The notes under the pieces were generated by a model. It was not told the DNA's origin and ran no database searches. It saw only the letters and a program-made list of their open reading frames with translations. Position numbers and translations under genes: made by a program. A stretch of 64,000 nt of DNA from Paraglaciecola sp. MB-3u-78 (GTDB lineage Bacteria; Pseudomonadota; Gammaproteobacteria; Enterobacterales; Alteromonadaceae): the NCBI RefSeq assembly GCF_002835935.1, contig NZ_PJCF01000009.1:103571-167570 (forward strand), in the 5' to 3' direction. Of the stretch, positions 47,764 to 55,672 are shown piece after piece; the stretch's first letter is position 1, and each line of letters begins with the position of its first letter.

Positions 47764-48218
47764 GTGATAATTATTTTATTTTAATGCTTGGATGGGTTGG
47801 CATTTATGCGCCTATGGCTCTGGGAGCGGTTGCCAGCGCAATAGGATGCGGGATTGCTGGACAAGCCAGTATCGGTGCGATGCTGGAATCTGAAGGTGGG
47901 TATGGGCGGTATATTGGCTTGTCGGCCTTTCCTTCTACATTTGTCATCTACGGGATCGTCATCATGTTCACCCTAAATCGTGCGATAGACATTACTAACG
48001 CGGGTGGCATTTTTGCGGTCGGTTTATTTTCAGGGATCGCTCTTTTGTATTGTGGCATGTGGCAAGGTAAAACGGTTGCTTCTGCGATCAGCGCCACTAG
48101 AGAGAAACCTGAAATATTTGGCTTATCTTTAGCTCCAGCAGCGATTATTGAGGGCTTTGGTGTTTTTGTCTTTGTATTTGCTTTAGTCATCAGTGCAAAT
48201 ATTCCTGGGGGGGTGTAA
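47760..48218 (+). CDS. atpK: V/A-type ATPase subunit K (rotor proteolipid)
   Basis: A 152-residue duplicated proteolipid with four membrane helices. The ion-carrying residue is Glu131 in LAPAAIIEGFGVFVFVF; helix three carries Gln102 in GMWQGK. The first hairpin contains FPSTFVIYG, where sodium-type rotors have LPGTQGLYG, so Thr60 is kept and the glutamine is replaced by Phe61. It overlaps the genes on both sides (four bases and one base). The order I-K is usual. Confidence 0.93.
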   Translation: MSDNYFILMLGWVGIYAPMALGAVASAIGCGIAGQASIGAMLESEGGYGRYIGLSAFPSTFVIYGIVIMFTLNRAIDITNAGGIFAVGLFSGIALLYCGMWQGKTVASAISATREKPEIFGLSLAPAAIIEGFGVFVFVFALVISANIPGGV

Positions 48219-48913
48219 TGGCAGAACAATCAACACATCCGGCTCTGGTCTCACAAGGCGTTGATGAACTCATCTCTAAGCTACGCCAAGAAGGGGTTGA
48301 AGCTGGCAATGCTCAAGCTGAAATAGTATTAAATGCAGCGCGAAAGCAGGCAAAGACAATATTGGCCGATGCAGACCATCAATCAAGCCAAAAAATCAGT
48401 GAGGCACAAAAAAAGGCTACAGCATTACTAAATGGTGGGCAAGAGGCGCTCAAGACAGCCATGCGAGACATGGTGCTGACATTGAAAGCAGAGTTGACTG
48501 AGGGTTTCAGGACTGATGTGAAGCGCTTGGTTGAGCATGAGCTGGCAAATCCTGAATTATTAAAAACATTGATATTAGAAATTGCTGGAAAACTAAGTAA
48601 GGATGCTGATATCAATGAAGATTCCAAGCTTGAATTTATTTTGCCTGAAAAAGTAGTAGGTCTTAGCGACCTGCAACATTCTCCAGAACAACTAGAAAAC
48701 AGCCCGTTAACTGAATTTGTTTTTGGCCTAACCCGAGACATGTTGATTGCCGGCGTTAATTTTAAAACCAGTCATGATGTACAGGGCGGTATGAGTGTGA
48801 AGTTGCAGGATCGCGATTTAACCTTGGACTTTACTGGGCAAGCCGTGGCTTCGATGTTGCTGGAGCATTTACAACCGCGCTTTCGAGCTATTCTCGAAGG
48901 TGTAGTGAGATAA
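48218..48913 (+). CDS. atpE: V/A-type ATPase subunit E (peripheral stalk)
   Basis: A 231-residue stator-stalk protein. The N-terminal half is a long coiled coil (GVDELISKLRQEGVEAGNAQ, then ARKQAKTILADADHQSSQK), and the C-terminal half is a small globular domain. It begins within the stop of the subunit K gene (TAATG). In Chlamydia and Bacteroidetes the E gene opens the operon; here it follows K. Confidence 0.85.
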   Translation: MAEQSTHPALVSQGVDELISKLRQEGVEAGNAQAEIVLNAARKQAKTILADADHQSSQKISEAQKKATALLNGGQEALKTAMRDMVLTLKAELTEGFRTDVKRLVEHELANPELLKTLILEIAGKLSKDADINEDSKLEFILPEKVVGLSDLQHSPEQLENSPLTEFVFGLTRDMLIAGVNFKTSHDVQGGMSVKLQDRDLTLDFTGQAVASMLLEHLQPRFRAILEGVVR

Positions 48914-48919
48914 ATTGAT

Positions 48920-49063
48920 ATGTTCAATAACTACCCAAAATCATTAAACGTGTTTGGCGGCGGCAAACCAATAAGATCCAATAAACTTAGTCAACCAAGT
49001 ACCACATTGGTTACCGAGTGGGACCAAAGCGTGCAGTCAACAAACAGGCCGTTTAAAGGATGA
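48920..49063 (+). CDS. Small ORF between ATPase subunits E and C-like
   Basis: A 47-residue frame that fills what would otherwise be the only large gap in the operon. It starts seven bases after the subunit E stop and its stop overlaps the next start (ATGA). The product is soluble and polar (MFNNYPKSLNVFGGGKPIRS, then TTLVTEWDQSVQSTNRPFKG) with no membrane segment. I recognise no family. Position and coupling suggest it is translated and may be an additional ATPase component. Confidence 0.5.
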   Translation: MFNNYPKSLNVFGGGKPIRSNKLSQPSTTLVTEWDQSVQSTNRPFKG

Positions 49064-49734
49064 AGGGTATAGATGAATACGTGAGCTTAATGTCTAGTTT
49101 GCCTAGTACTGAGCGATTATTTTTGGCGAAGTTAACACCTATCTCTCGATTGAGACTTGAGCAACGTTTAAAACAACTTAATGAACAAGATTTAAGGACG
49201 CTACGACAGGTCGAATCAGTTTTGAATTGGAGTATGCAAAATCTTGCGTTTTCAGATCAGCAGCTTATCAAGCACGCAAAAATGGTTTTCGTAGGTTTGC
49301 AGAGTGAGACTCTGAAAACACTGGTACGGGATAAAATGGAGTTGCGAACATGTGTAGCGGCTTTGAGGCATAGGGCGCAAGGAGAAAATGCGCCAGATAA
49401 CCTGAATTGGGGCTTTGGACGTTGGGTTAGCCATATCAACCGAAACTGGAATGAAACGCATTTTGCACTGGAAACTGTGTTTCCTTGGTTACCTCAAGCG
49501 AAAGGTTTTATGGACAATAAAGATGCTGAAGGTATGGAACGTTTTATCTTAGATCACGCGTTTAAACAACTGCAACGTAGTGTTAACCAGCATTATTTTG
49601 ATCTTGAGGCTGTGATTATTTATGTACTCAAGTGGAGTATTGTTGATCGCACCACGGGCTACAACATTGAAGCTGCAAAGATAAGATTTACTGAATTAGT
49701 TGAACAAGGGTTGGGGGATTTTGAGGTTGCATGA
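49060..49734 (+). CDS. ATPase-operon protein, DUF2764/subunit C-like
   Basis: A 224-residue helical protein resembling the DUF2764 proteins found at this place in bacterial V-type ATPase operons, which probably replace subunit C (the socket for the central stalk). Helices are spread along the whole length (ISRLRLEQRLKQLNEQDLRT, KMELRTCVAALRHRAQGENA, and YNIEAAKIRFTELVEQGLGD at the C terminus). An LNWGFGRWVSHINRNW motif lies in the middle. It is coupled to the small upstream frame and followed by the subunit A gene after 22 bases. The family assignment is by context and general pattern, not by strong motif. Confidence 0.7.
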   Translation: MKGIDEYVSLMSSLPSTERLFLAKLTPISRLRLEQRLKQLNEQDLRTLRQVESVLNWSMQNLAFSDQQLIKHAKMVFVGLQSETLKTLVRDKMELRTCVAALRHRAQGENAPDNLNWGFGRWVSHINRNWNETHFALETVFPWLPQAKGFMDNKDAEGMERFILDHAFKQLQRSVNQHYFDLEAVIIYVLKWSIVDRTTGYNIEAAKIRFTELVEQGLGDFEVA

Positions 49735-49756
49735 GTATAAAACTTAAGGATTAAAT

Positions 49757-51622
49757 ATGAACTCCAACAGTCGAACTGAGAATACACAAATAGATATCGA
49801 GCAGGGAAACGCCCCTGTTACTGCCAGAGTCGTAGCTGTTCAAGATGATCTTGTTGAGATACAAGCTCAGCTTGATAGTAATGGAAAGATGTATCGATTG
49901 ACTAAAAATGAAGTGATATACATCTGTTCTAGTACGATAAACGCTTTAGGAGAGCCAGAAAAGTTAAAGGCAGAAATATTGCGGGTTAAAGGGAATTGCG
50001 CTGATGCCCAAGTGTATGAAAATACTCAAGGGGTGGCAATTGGCGATCCGGTAGAGCAAAGCGGCAAGTTATTGTCTGTCGAATTGGGGCCCGGACTATT
50101 AGGGCAAGTCTACGATGGTTTGCAAGCGCCATTACCAAGAGTCGCGGCAAAATACGGCATATTTTTACCAAAAGGCGCTCAAGTTGAGCCCCTTGAGCAA
50201 CAAACTAAATGGTCATTTGTTCCAACGGTGAAAACGGCTGATTTATTATCAGCCGGTGATGCATTGGGCACCGTGCAGGAAGGCAGGATAAAGCACAAAA
50301 TCATGGTCCCGTTTGATTGGCCTAACACTTATGCTGTGGATTGGATCCAAGAGGGATCATTTACGATTAAACAGCAAGTGGCTAGACTCAGGGATGAAAA
50401 CGGTAAGGAATATCCTATTACGCTGTCACAGACTTGGCCAGTCAGATGGCCTTTGAGTAGCAATTTACTGAAGCGTAATCTTTCACAACGAAAATATCCC
50501 AATGAACCGCTTATAACAACACAACGTATTATCGATACTTTTTATCCTATTGCTCGTGGCGGCACTGCCTGTATACCAGGACCGTTTGGCGCCGGAAAAA
50601 CGGTACTTCAAAACGTCATATCACGGCATTCATCAGTAGACGTGGTTATTGTCGTGGCCTGTGGTGAAAGAGCCGGTGAAGTGGTTGAAACGATCAACGA
50701 ATTTCCGCAGATGTTAGATCCCAAAACAGGTGGTACTCTTATGGACCGCACTATTATCATTTGCAATACATCCTCAATGCCCGTTGCTGCCCGCGAGGCA
50801 TCTATTTTTACGGGCATAACATTAGGTGAATATTATCGTCAGATGGGATGTGACGTTTTGTTGATTGCCGACTCTACTTCGCGTTGGGCGCAAGCCATGC
50901 GCGAGACGTCAGGTCGACTTGAAGAGATCCCAGGAGAAGAAGGGTTTCCTGCCTACTTAGACTCTTCAATAAAAGGTTTATACGAACGAGCCGGATTGAT
51001 TGAAACCAATGACGGAACACTAGGGAGCTTGACGATGATTGGCACTGTGTCGCCAGCAGGCGGCAACTTTGATGAGCCTGTAACTCAAGCCACGCTTTCA
51101 ACTGTGAAGTGTTTCTTGGGGCTTTCAGCAGACAGAGCATATAAGCGATTCTATCCGGCCGTGGACCCGTTAATCTCATGGTCGCGATATCTGGATCAAA
51201 TGCAACAATGGTTTGATATAAACCTTGAGCCAACGTGGACCAAAAAAGTAAATGAAATGAAGATGTTACTCTCAATGGGTGATAACACCCTTAAAATGAT
51301 GCAGGTTACGGGAGAAGAAGGAGTCACCCTTGAAGATTTTGTTGTTTATCAAAAGGCGCTGTTTTTAGACATGGTTTATTTACAGCAAGATGCCTTTGAT
51401 AAAGTTGATGCGTCAGTATCACTTGATAGGCAAAAATACTCGTTCAATAAAGTGTATGAATTAGTCTCGCGAAGTTATGCTTTTGATGACAAAAAAATGG
51501 CTAGAACTTACTTTGTAAAACTCACAGGTTTGTTCAAAAACTTCAATTATGCCCCTGCTAATACCCAAGAATATGACAATTTATTGAAGCAAATAGGCAA
51601 CTTATCTGAACAATATTTGTAG
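49757..51622 (+). CDS. atpA: V/A-type ATPase catalytic subunit A
   Basis: A 621-residue catalytic subunit. An N-terminal barrel (ARVVAVQDDLVEIQAQ) and the non-homologous A-specific domain of about 100 residues (LGPGLLGQVYDGLQAPLPRV) precede the nucleotide-binding core: PGPFGAGKTVLQ (P-loop at about residue 275), VACGERAGEVVETINEFP with the catalytic glutamate, LLIADSTSRWAQAMRE and FPAYLDSSI. The helical C-terminal domain follows. It is last in the operon, so A and B are at opposite ends, unusual because they are normally adjacent. Confidence 0.95.
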   Translation: MNSNSRTENTQIDIEQGNAPVTARVVAVQDDLVEIQAQLDSNGKMYRLTKNEVIYICSSTINALGEPEKLKAEILRVKGNCADAQVYENTQGVAIGDPVEQSGKLLSVELGPGLLGQVYDGLQAPLPRVAAKYGIFLPKGAQVEPLEQQTKWSFVPTVKTADLLSAGDALGTVQEGRIKHKIMVPFDWPNTYAVDWIQEGSFTIKQQVARLRDENGKEYPITLSQTWPVRWPLSSNLLKRNLSQRKYPNEPLITTQRIIDTFYPIARGGTACIPGPFGAGKTVLQNVISRHSSVDVVIVVACGERAGEVVETINEFPQMLDPKTGGTLMDRTIIICNTSSMPVAAREASIFTGITLGEYYRQMGCDVLLIADSTSRWAQAMRETSGRLEEIPGEEGFPAYLDSSIKGLYERAGLIETNDGTLGSLTMIGTVSPAGGNFDEPVTQATLSTVKCFLGLSADRAYKRFYPAVDPLISWSRYLDQMQQWFDINLEPTWTKKVNEMKMLLSMGDNTLKMMQVTGEEGVTLEDFVVYQKALFLDMVYLQQDAFDKVDASVSLDRQKYSFNKVYELVSRSYAFDDKKMARTYFVKLTGLFKNFNYAPANTQEYDNLLKQIGNLSEQYL

Positions 51623-51628
51623 TGAATA

Positions 51629-51828
51629 ATGAGCAAACACCCGATTCATTTCAATTATTTATCACAGGATGATCCCATTCAAGCGGGCGCGTTTGACTTG
51701 CCCATGGTGATCGATACAGCAGAGCAAGCTATGCTGGATTTTGAGCAGCAAAAAATCCTGTTTCCAGAAAAATTGTGCAGATTTTTAATCAGGTAACTCA
51801 AGAGCGTATTAATTGTTTGCCCGCCACA
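51629..51828 (+). pseudogene. Relic of an ornithine cyclodeaminase/mu-crystallin-type gene
   Basis: From the ATG at 51629 the frame reads YLSQDDPIQAGAFDLPMVID and LDFEQQKILFPEKL, then stops at 51796. The neighbouring frame continues as IFNQVTQERINCLPAT before ending in unrelated sequence. Adding one A to the run before TTGTGCAG joins them. The combined text resembles the start of ornithine cyclodeaminase-family proteins, including tyramine-oxidase subunit B-like members. The gene is both frameshifted and cut short. It lies seven bases after the ATPase subunit A gene. Confidence 0.5.
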
Positions 51829-51872
51829 TTCACATTATGTAATTATGAAACGCTTTCAAAAATCACCCTATT

Positions 51873-52007
51873 TCATTTTTCTAAGCAATCCAAGAGAATA
51901 TTCTCACCATCTTCTTTCAGCAGTAATTCAATTGATTTTTTTCCCTCAAGCGCTGGAATAGCAGTATTCATCCATTTAGCAATATCCTGCTCGTTTGAGC
52001 CGAACAT
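51873..52007 (-). pseudogene. C-terminal remnant of an Xre/MbcA/ParS-type antitoxin (DUF2384)
   Basis: A 44-residue minus-strand frame reads MFGSNEQDIAKWMNTAIPAL, then EGKKSIELLLKEDGENILLD. The pattern (A)xxWMNTxIPALxGKxxIELLxxxxG matches the toxin-binding C-terminal part of DUF2384 antitoxins. A stop codon lies six bases upstream of the ATG in frame, so the N-terminal DNA-binding part is gone. The partner RES toxin is also missing here. Confidence 0.45.
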
Positions 52008-52052
52008 ATTTCACTTAGTAGTCAGTTCGGACAAGGAAAAGATAATTTAATG

Positions 52053-52095
52053 TTGTTCTGACCCCGATATTTTTTGACCCCGATATTTCCGATAT
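52053..52095 (+). repeat. Degenerate copies of the GACCCCGATA end sequence
   Basis: GTTCTGACCCCGATATT, then TTTGACCCCGATATTTCC, occur back to back. They are variants of the terminal sequence of the RAYT-derived elements found at 53221-53681 and 59763-60222. Confidence 0.6.
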
Positions 52096-52103
52096 TTTTA
52101 TTG

Positions 52104-52191
52104 TTTATCATAAATCAAAGACCCCGCAGGTGTTCTATAATGGCCGTTTTGTTAATTATTTATCATAAATCAAAGACCTGACCCGCAGGTG
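52104..52191 (+). repeat. Direct repeat pair of about 30 bases
   Basis: TTTATCATAAATCAAAGACC followed by (TGA)CCCGCAGGTG occurs at 52104-52132 and again at 52159-52191, the second with three extra bases. The two copies are 55 bases apart, start to start. They may be end sequences of another small mobile element. Confidence 0.6.
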
Positions 52192-52274
52192 ATTCGCAGT
52201 ATGCAAAAAAATCTGGCAAACTGATTTTTAACTATCTTATGCTTAACAATATCAAAGCCCAATAAAGAGGTAAT

Positions 52275-53183
52275 ATGACGATTCAAATTGCTGGTAAAGG
52301 AAACGTGCTTGGCCTAATACTATGTCTATTATTGGCATTACCTGCATACGGTACTGCTGAACCTGTCAATACGCCAGATACCACACAGCACAACAGTGTA
52401 ATTGAAAATTTGGACAAACCTCTCTACACCCCCTTCGTCGAACGATATGTGCTTGACGAACTAAAAACACTTCGCACAGATTTGCAAGGGCAGCGTACAG
52501 AGTTTGTTGAACGATTTACCTCTACCGAGCTAGCGGCATCAGATCGCGCCATTAACTATGCGACCAGCACGGTGAACAATATTTTTTACATTATCGCAAC
52601 GGCCGCCTCCATACTGGCGCTTGTTGGCTGGAGTTCAGTCCGTGAAATACGACACAAGCTCAATGAGGTCATCGAACATAAAGTGACCCGTATTTCCGAA
52701 GACTATGAGCAGCGTCTGCAGTCCCTTGAAAGTAGCCTCAAAGATCGCACTAATCGCATCGTCGCTGCACAGGAAGACATCAGCCGCACCAATGCCCTGC
52801 ATTCACTCTGGATGCGTGCGGGTTTGGAGGCGACACATCAGGCGAAAATAGATGTCTACGACCAGATTTTGGTGATTAACCCGACTGATACAGAAGCCCT
52901 AACCTACAAGGCCGACGAGGTATTAGAAATAGGGGAAGCACAATGGGCCCTCAGTCTTTGCAACAGAGCACTTTTGATCGACGCAGAATATCATTATGCA
53001 TTTTACCAACGGGCCTGCGCTAATTCGACCCTTAATCAACTTGATGCCGCACTGGCTGATCTGAGCAACGCCATAGAACTATCAGGCACCTATCTTGATG
53101 AGGCCAAAACGGATAAAAGTCTTGAAAACCTCAGGTCTTCCGGCAAGCTCGATGAATTGCTTGAATTTTGTGTAGGCAGCTGA
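52275..53183 (+). CDS. Membrane-anchored TPR-like protein
   Basis: A 302-residue protein. A signal peptide (VLGLILCLLLALPAYGTA) is followed by a short periplasmic stretch, a membrane helix at about 97-117 (NIFYIIATAASILALVGW), a coiled coil to about 170 (HKLNEVIEHKVTRISEDYEQ), and tetratricopeptide-like repeats (DQILVINPTDTEALTYKADE, CNRALLIDAEYHYAFYQRAC, LDAALADLSNAIELSG). GC content is higher than in its neighbours and it lies between element end sequences, so it is probably foreign. The role is unknown; TPRs suggest protein contacts. Confidence 0.7.
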   Translation: MTIQIAGKGNVLGLILCLLLALPAYGTAEPVNTPDTTQHNSVIENLDKPLYTPFVERYVLDELKTLRTDLQGQRTEFVERFTSTELAASDRAINYATSTVNNIFYIIATAASILALVGWSSVREIRHKLNEVIEHKVTRISEDYEQRLQSLESSLKDRTNRIVAAQEDISRTNALHSLWMRAGLEATHQAKIDVYDQILVINPTDTEALTYKADEVLEIGEAQWALSLCNRALLIDAEYHYAFYQRACANSTLNQLDAALADLSNAIELSGTYLDEAKTDKSLENLRSSGKLDELLEFCVGS

Positions 53184-53220
53184 GTCAATCAATTGAGTCG
53201 GATCAATAAAACTATCGGAA

Positions 53221-53681
53221 AACTATCGGGGTCAAGAACAACGTTAAATAACGCATAGGCTAACCTTGTCGCTTACTTAACTCAAAGATAAGGACATCCT
53301 ATGAGTCGTTTGCCTCGTATTGAGCTAAACCCAGTTAGGGCCTCGATGGTGGCACAGCCTTCTGAATATGTTTGGTCTAGTTATCAGATAAATGCATTAG
53401 GTAAGGTTTCAAATCTATGCACTCCACATTGTTTATACACCGCGTTAGGTATTAATGATACTGAGCGCCAAGCCACCTATCGTCGTTTATTTACTAGTCA
53501 TGTCGAGGGGGAATTGTTAGAAGAAATTAGAGCCGCCACTCAGTCAGGTATGGCCTTAGGTAATGATAGATTTAAAAGCGAACTGACATCACTAACAGGT
53601 AGACGCTTACATACATTACCGCCTGGCAGGAAACTTGGATGGCGTAAGAGTTAATTTAACTTTGTTCTGACCCCGATAGTT
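53221..53681 (+). mobile_element. RAYT-derived non-autonomous element, copy 1
   Basis: A 461-bp unit with inverted ends: AACTATCGGGGTCA at 53221 and TGACCCCGATAGTT ending at 53681, with about 28 bases of imperfect inverted similarity (including CAACGTTAAAT against ATTTAACTTTG). It encodes a transposase remnant of 117 residues. A nearly identical second copy lies at 59763-60222. Confidence 0.75.
53301..53654 (+). CDS. Internally deleted REP-associated (Y1/RAYT) transposase, copy 1
   Basis: A 117-residue protein. It starts MSRLPRI like full-length RAYT/IS200-like transposases and then jumps straight to ELNPVRASMVAQPSEYVWSS, the part that normally lies about 130 residues later. The HUH motif and the catalytic tyrosine of the RYIELNPVRA region are thus gone, but the frame is intact. 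The C-terminal part (TALGINDTERQATYRRLF, LGNDRFKSELTSLTGRR, PPGRKLGWRKS) is complete. It cannot be catalytic by itself; it might bind DNA. It differs from copy 2 by two residues. Confidence 0.75.
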   Translation: MSRLPRIELNPVRASMVAQPSEYVWSSYQINALGKVSNLCTPHCLYTALGINDTERQATYRRLFTSHVEGELLEEIRAATQSGMALGNDRFKSELTSLTGRRLHTLPPGRKLGWRKS

Positions 53682-53697
53682 CACCCCGATAGTTCCG

Positions 53698-54188
53698 TTG
53701 GCTATGAAGATCAGATGAATCTTTATGCTTATGTTGGGAATGATCCCGTAAACATGTTCGATCCTTCAGGAATGGAGATGGAATGCGTTACTGATAAAGA
53801 CGGTAACGAAACGTGTACATTTACCCCAGATGATTCTAACGATTACTCATGGGGCGATGCGGCTATTGATGGCAGTTTAATTCTTTTTGATATATTGAAT
53901 AGTCCTGTTAGTCCGACACCTGATGCCTCTATTATTGTTGGGGCAAGGGCTACTGCTAGAGCTGTGGCCAAGAACCAAGCTGCTAAAAAAGCATCAGAGA
54001 AATTTGCTAAAGATATTGCGAAGAAAATAGAAAGAGACTTAGGAAAAAAAACTAGGCGAGAATTTCATGATGTAAAAACGCCTGGAGCTGGTGACAGAAC
54101 AAAAGAAGAGCTAATTGAAGATGCTGTAAGTATGTACCAAAGTGCGAACAAGCCTATTCCTAGCTGGTTAAAGTCTTTGGGGGGATAA
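53698..54188 (+). CDS. Headless Rhs C-terminal toxin, cassette 1
   Basis: The frame starts inside the conserved Rhs core end ([19 protein letters not shown], then MFDPSG), the hinge that precedes the variable toxin tip. The first usable ATG is 53715 (157 residues). The tip has an acidic linker, then a basic region ending LGKKTRREFHDVKTPGAGDR and TKEELIEDAVSMYQSANKP. This resembles nuclease-like polymorphic toxin tails, but I cannot name the family. The 5' side ends 17 bases after the RAYT-derived element, which probably cut the gene here. The stop overlaps the next ATG (TAATG), the usual sign of a toxin/immunity pair. Confidence 0.7.
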
Positions 54189-54646
54189 TGATTAATATTG
54201 AGATAGATAAAAAAATAGATGAAGTGATCAACTTGCGTTGTGTTCGCCAAGCAGTAGGTAATAGCACATCCTTGAGTTTAGGTTTTGGAAAAAAAGATAA
54301 CGATGCCAGTACTGAAAAGTACCGTGAATGGGAAATAGGAACGTATTCAAGCAATTGGAGAGTAATAAAAAACAAACAGGTAATTTGTGCAAGTTTAGAT
54401 GACGTTGAAACAAATGAAGAACTAGATGCTAAACTTAAGAACATAAGTTTCGGTTCAATTAGGTCTGTTTCTCAAAATGAAGTGGGTGACGTAACTTTAT
54501 TTTTTGATAATTCTGTTCTTGTAGAGTTTATTTGTTTGTCAGACGAAGACGATGAAATGTTCCATGTTTTCTGCCCTAATTCAGAATATATTGAATATAA
54601 CCCGTGCTCAGGTTGGAAAACTGGTCGTTCTGACTCCCCTTGGTAA
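54188..54646 (+). CDS. Probable immunity protein for cassette 1
   Basis: A 152-residue soluble acidic protein with mixed alpha/beta pattern (LSLGFGKKDNDASTEKYREW, FGSIRSVSQNEVGDVTLFFD, and FHVFCPNSEYIEYNPCSGW). It has no membrane segment, fitting a cytosolic nuclease-type toxin. Its ATG lies in the stop of the toxin gene. Family not recognised; function is from position. Confidence 0.65.
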   Translation: MINIEIDKKIDEVINLRCVRQAVGNSTSLSLGFGKKDNDASTEKYREWEIGTYSSNWRVIKNKQVICASLDDVETNEELDAKLKNISFGSIRSVSQNEVGDVTLFFDNSVLVEFICLSDEDDEMFHVFCPNSEYIEYNPCSGWKTGRSDSPW

Positions 54647-54703
54647 CAATCATTCGAATCCAAAGCCCGGCAAGAGCGAGGCTTTGGATTCAAAATTTGT
54701 AAT

Positions 54704-54967
54704 CTAAACTTGCGGTGATCGTCTCCTCAATTTTAGCCAGAGTTTAGTTGATGAGAACAGCATCATGGCAAGTCCGACTAACAAGCCGCATGTAAAAATA
54801 AGGAAATTAGAATCGTAAGATAACAGATTCAAGTGATCCCCCAGAAACAGCAGCAACTCAAAAAATCCGCCTAAAACAATTACACCAACTCCCTGCAAAC
54901 AGACAATCAAGTATGCAATCGAGATTTTCTTTTTGTTTTTATCTAACATTGGTTTTTTACTCCACAT
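54704..54967 (-). CDS. Probable membrane immunity protein for cassette 2
   Basis: An 87-residue protein with two membrane helices, at about residues 17-42 ([20 protein letters not shown]) and 52-72 ([20 protein letters not shown]), and basic ends. It overlaps the toxin gene by up to 25 bases; the internal ATG at 54949 would cut this to seven. A membrane-spanning immunity protein suggests a toxin that acts on the inner membrane. Confidence 0.6.
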   Translation of the reverse strand: MWSKKPMLDKNKKKISIAYLIVCLQGVGVIVLGGFFELLLFLGDHLNLLSYDSNFLIFTCGLLVGLAMMLFSSTKLWLKLRRRSPQV

Positions 54968-55605
54968 GAGTCTGCCAAACCAGCAGCATTCGAGGCAACA
55001 TTTCCTAGCGCATCACCAACACCAACGGATGTTGAGCTAGCACCGCCACCTGTTGCGCCTTTAAGATGCATTGTTAGATTCTGATCTGCTACCGAAGTTG
55101 CGTTAAATACCTTTTGTTTGAGTGCAGCTGTACCTGCATCAATTGTGTCACCAACAATTGTTCCAGCCGCTCCTCCAGCGGCTCCAAGCACAATTCCAAC
55201 CCCTATATTGTCAGTTAAGTTATTACCATCAATAGCATTATTGGTTACCGTTGATATTGCACCTATTGCGCCGCCCCCCGCTGTATTAGCAGTAACCCTA
55301 AGTGCATTACCTAACTGAGCAGTTTTTGTTGCGAGACCAGCTCCTGTAGCTCCTGCAAGTCCAGAAACTAAAGCCTTACCCGCGTTCCTCGCTATTCCAG
55401 ATAAACTTGTGTCTTTAAGTTCTCCCGTAAATGCTTGTCGAGCAACTTCTAATCCAGCACCAATTATGAAACCAGCAACCCCCCATTTTCCTGTAGGGTC
55501 TGACATATTAATCGGATCATTCCCAACATAGGCATAAAGATTCATCTGATCTTCATAACCCACCGGGTCAGTCTGTAAGAATCGACCTAACTTTGGATGA
55601 TACAT
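54943..55605 (-). CDS. Headless Rhs C-terminal toxin, cassette 2
   Basis: A 220-residue protein. The start [19 protein letters not shown], then [19 protein letters not shown] is the Rhs core end and hinge. The tip is Gly/Ala-rich and hydrophobic in parts ([26 protein letters not shown]-type runs, [20 protein letters not shown]), which resembles membrane-crossing or pretoxin regions, and ends [20 protein letters not shown]. There is no nuclease motif. The Rhs frame is open a little further upstream ([10 protein letters not shown]), but the large core is absent. Orientation is opposite to cassettes 1 and 3. Confidence 0.7.
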   Translation of the reverse strand: MYHPKLGRFLQTDPVGYEDQMNLYAYVGNDPINMSDPTGKWGVAGFIIGAGLEVARQAFTGELKDTSLSGIARNAGKALVSGLAGATGAGLATKTAQLGNALRVTANTAGGGAIGAISTVTNNAIDGNNLTDNIGVGIVLGAAGGAAGTIVGDTIDAGTAALKQKVFNATSVADQNLTMHLKGATGGGASSTSVGVGDALGNVASNAAGLADSCGVKNQC

Positions 55606-55672
55606 CCGTGCTTTGTAATAAAATAATCGTAATTGTAAACCACCGTATTCTTACTATATTACAACGACTTAA

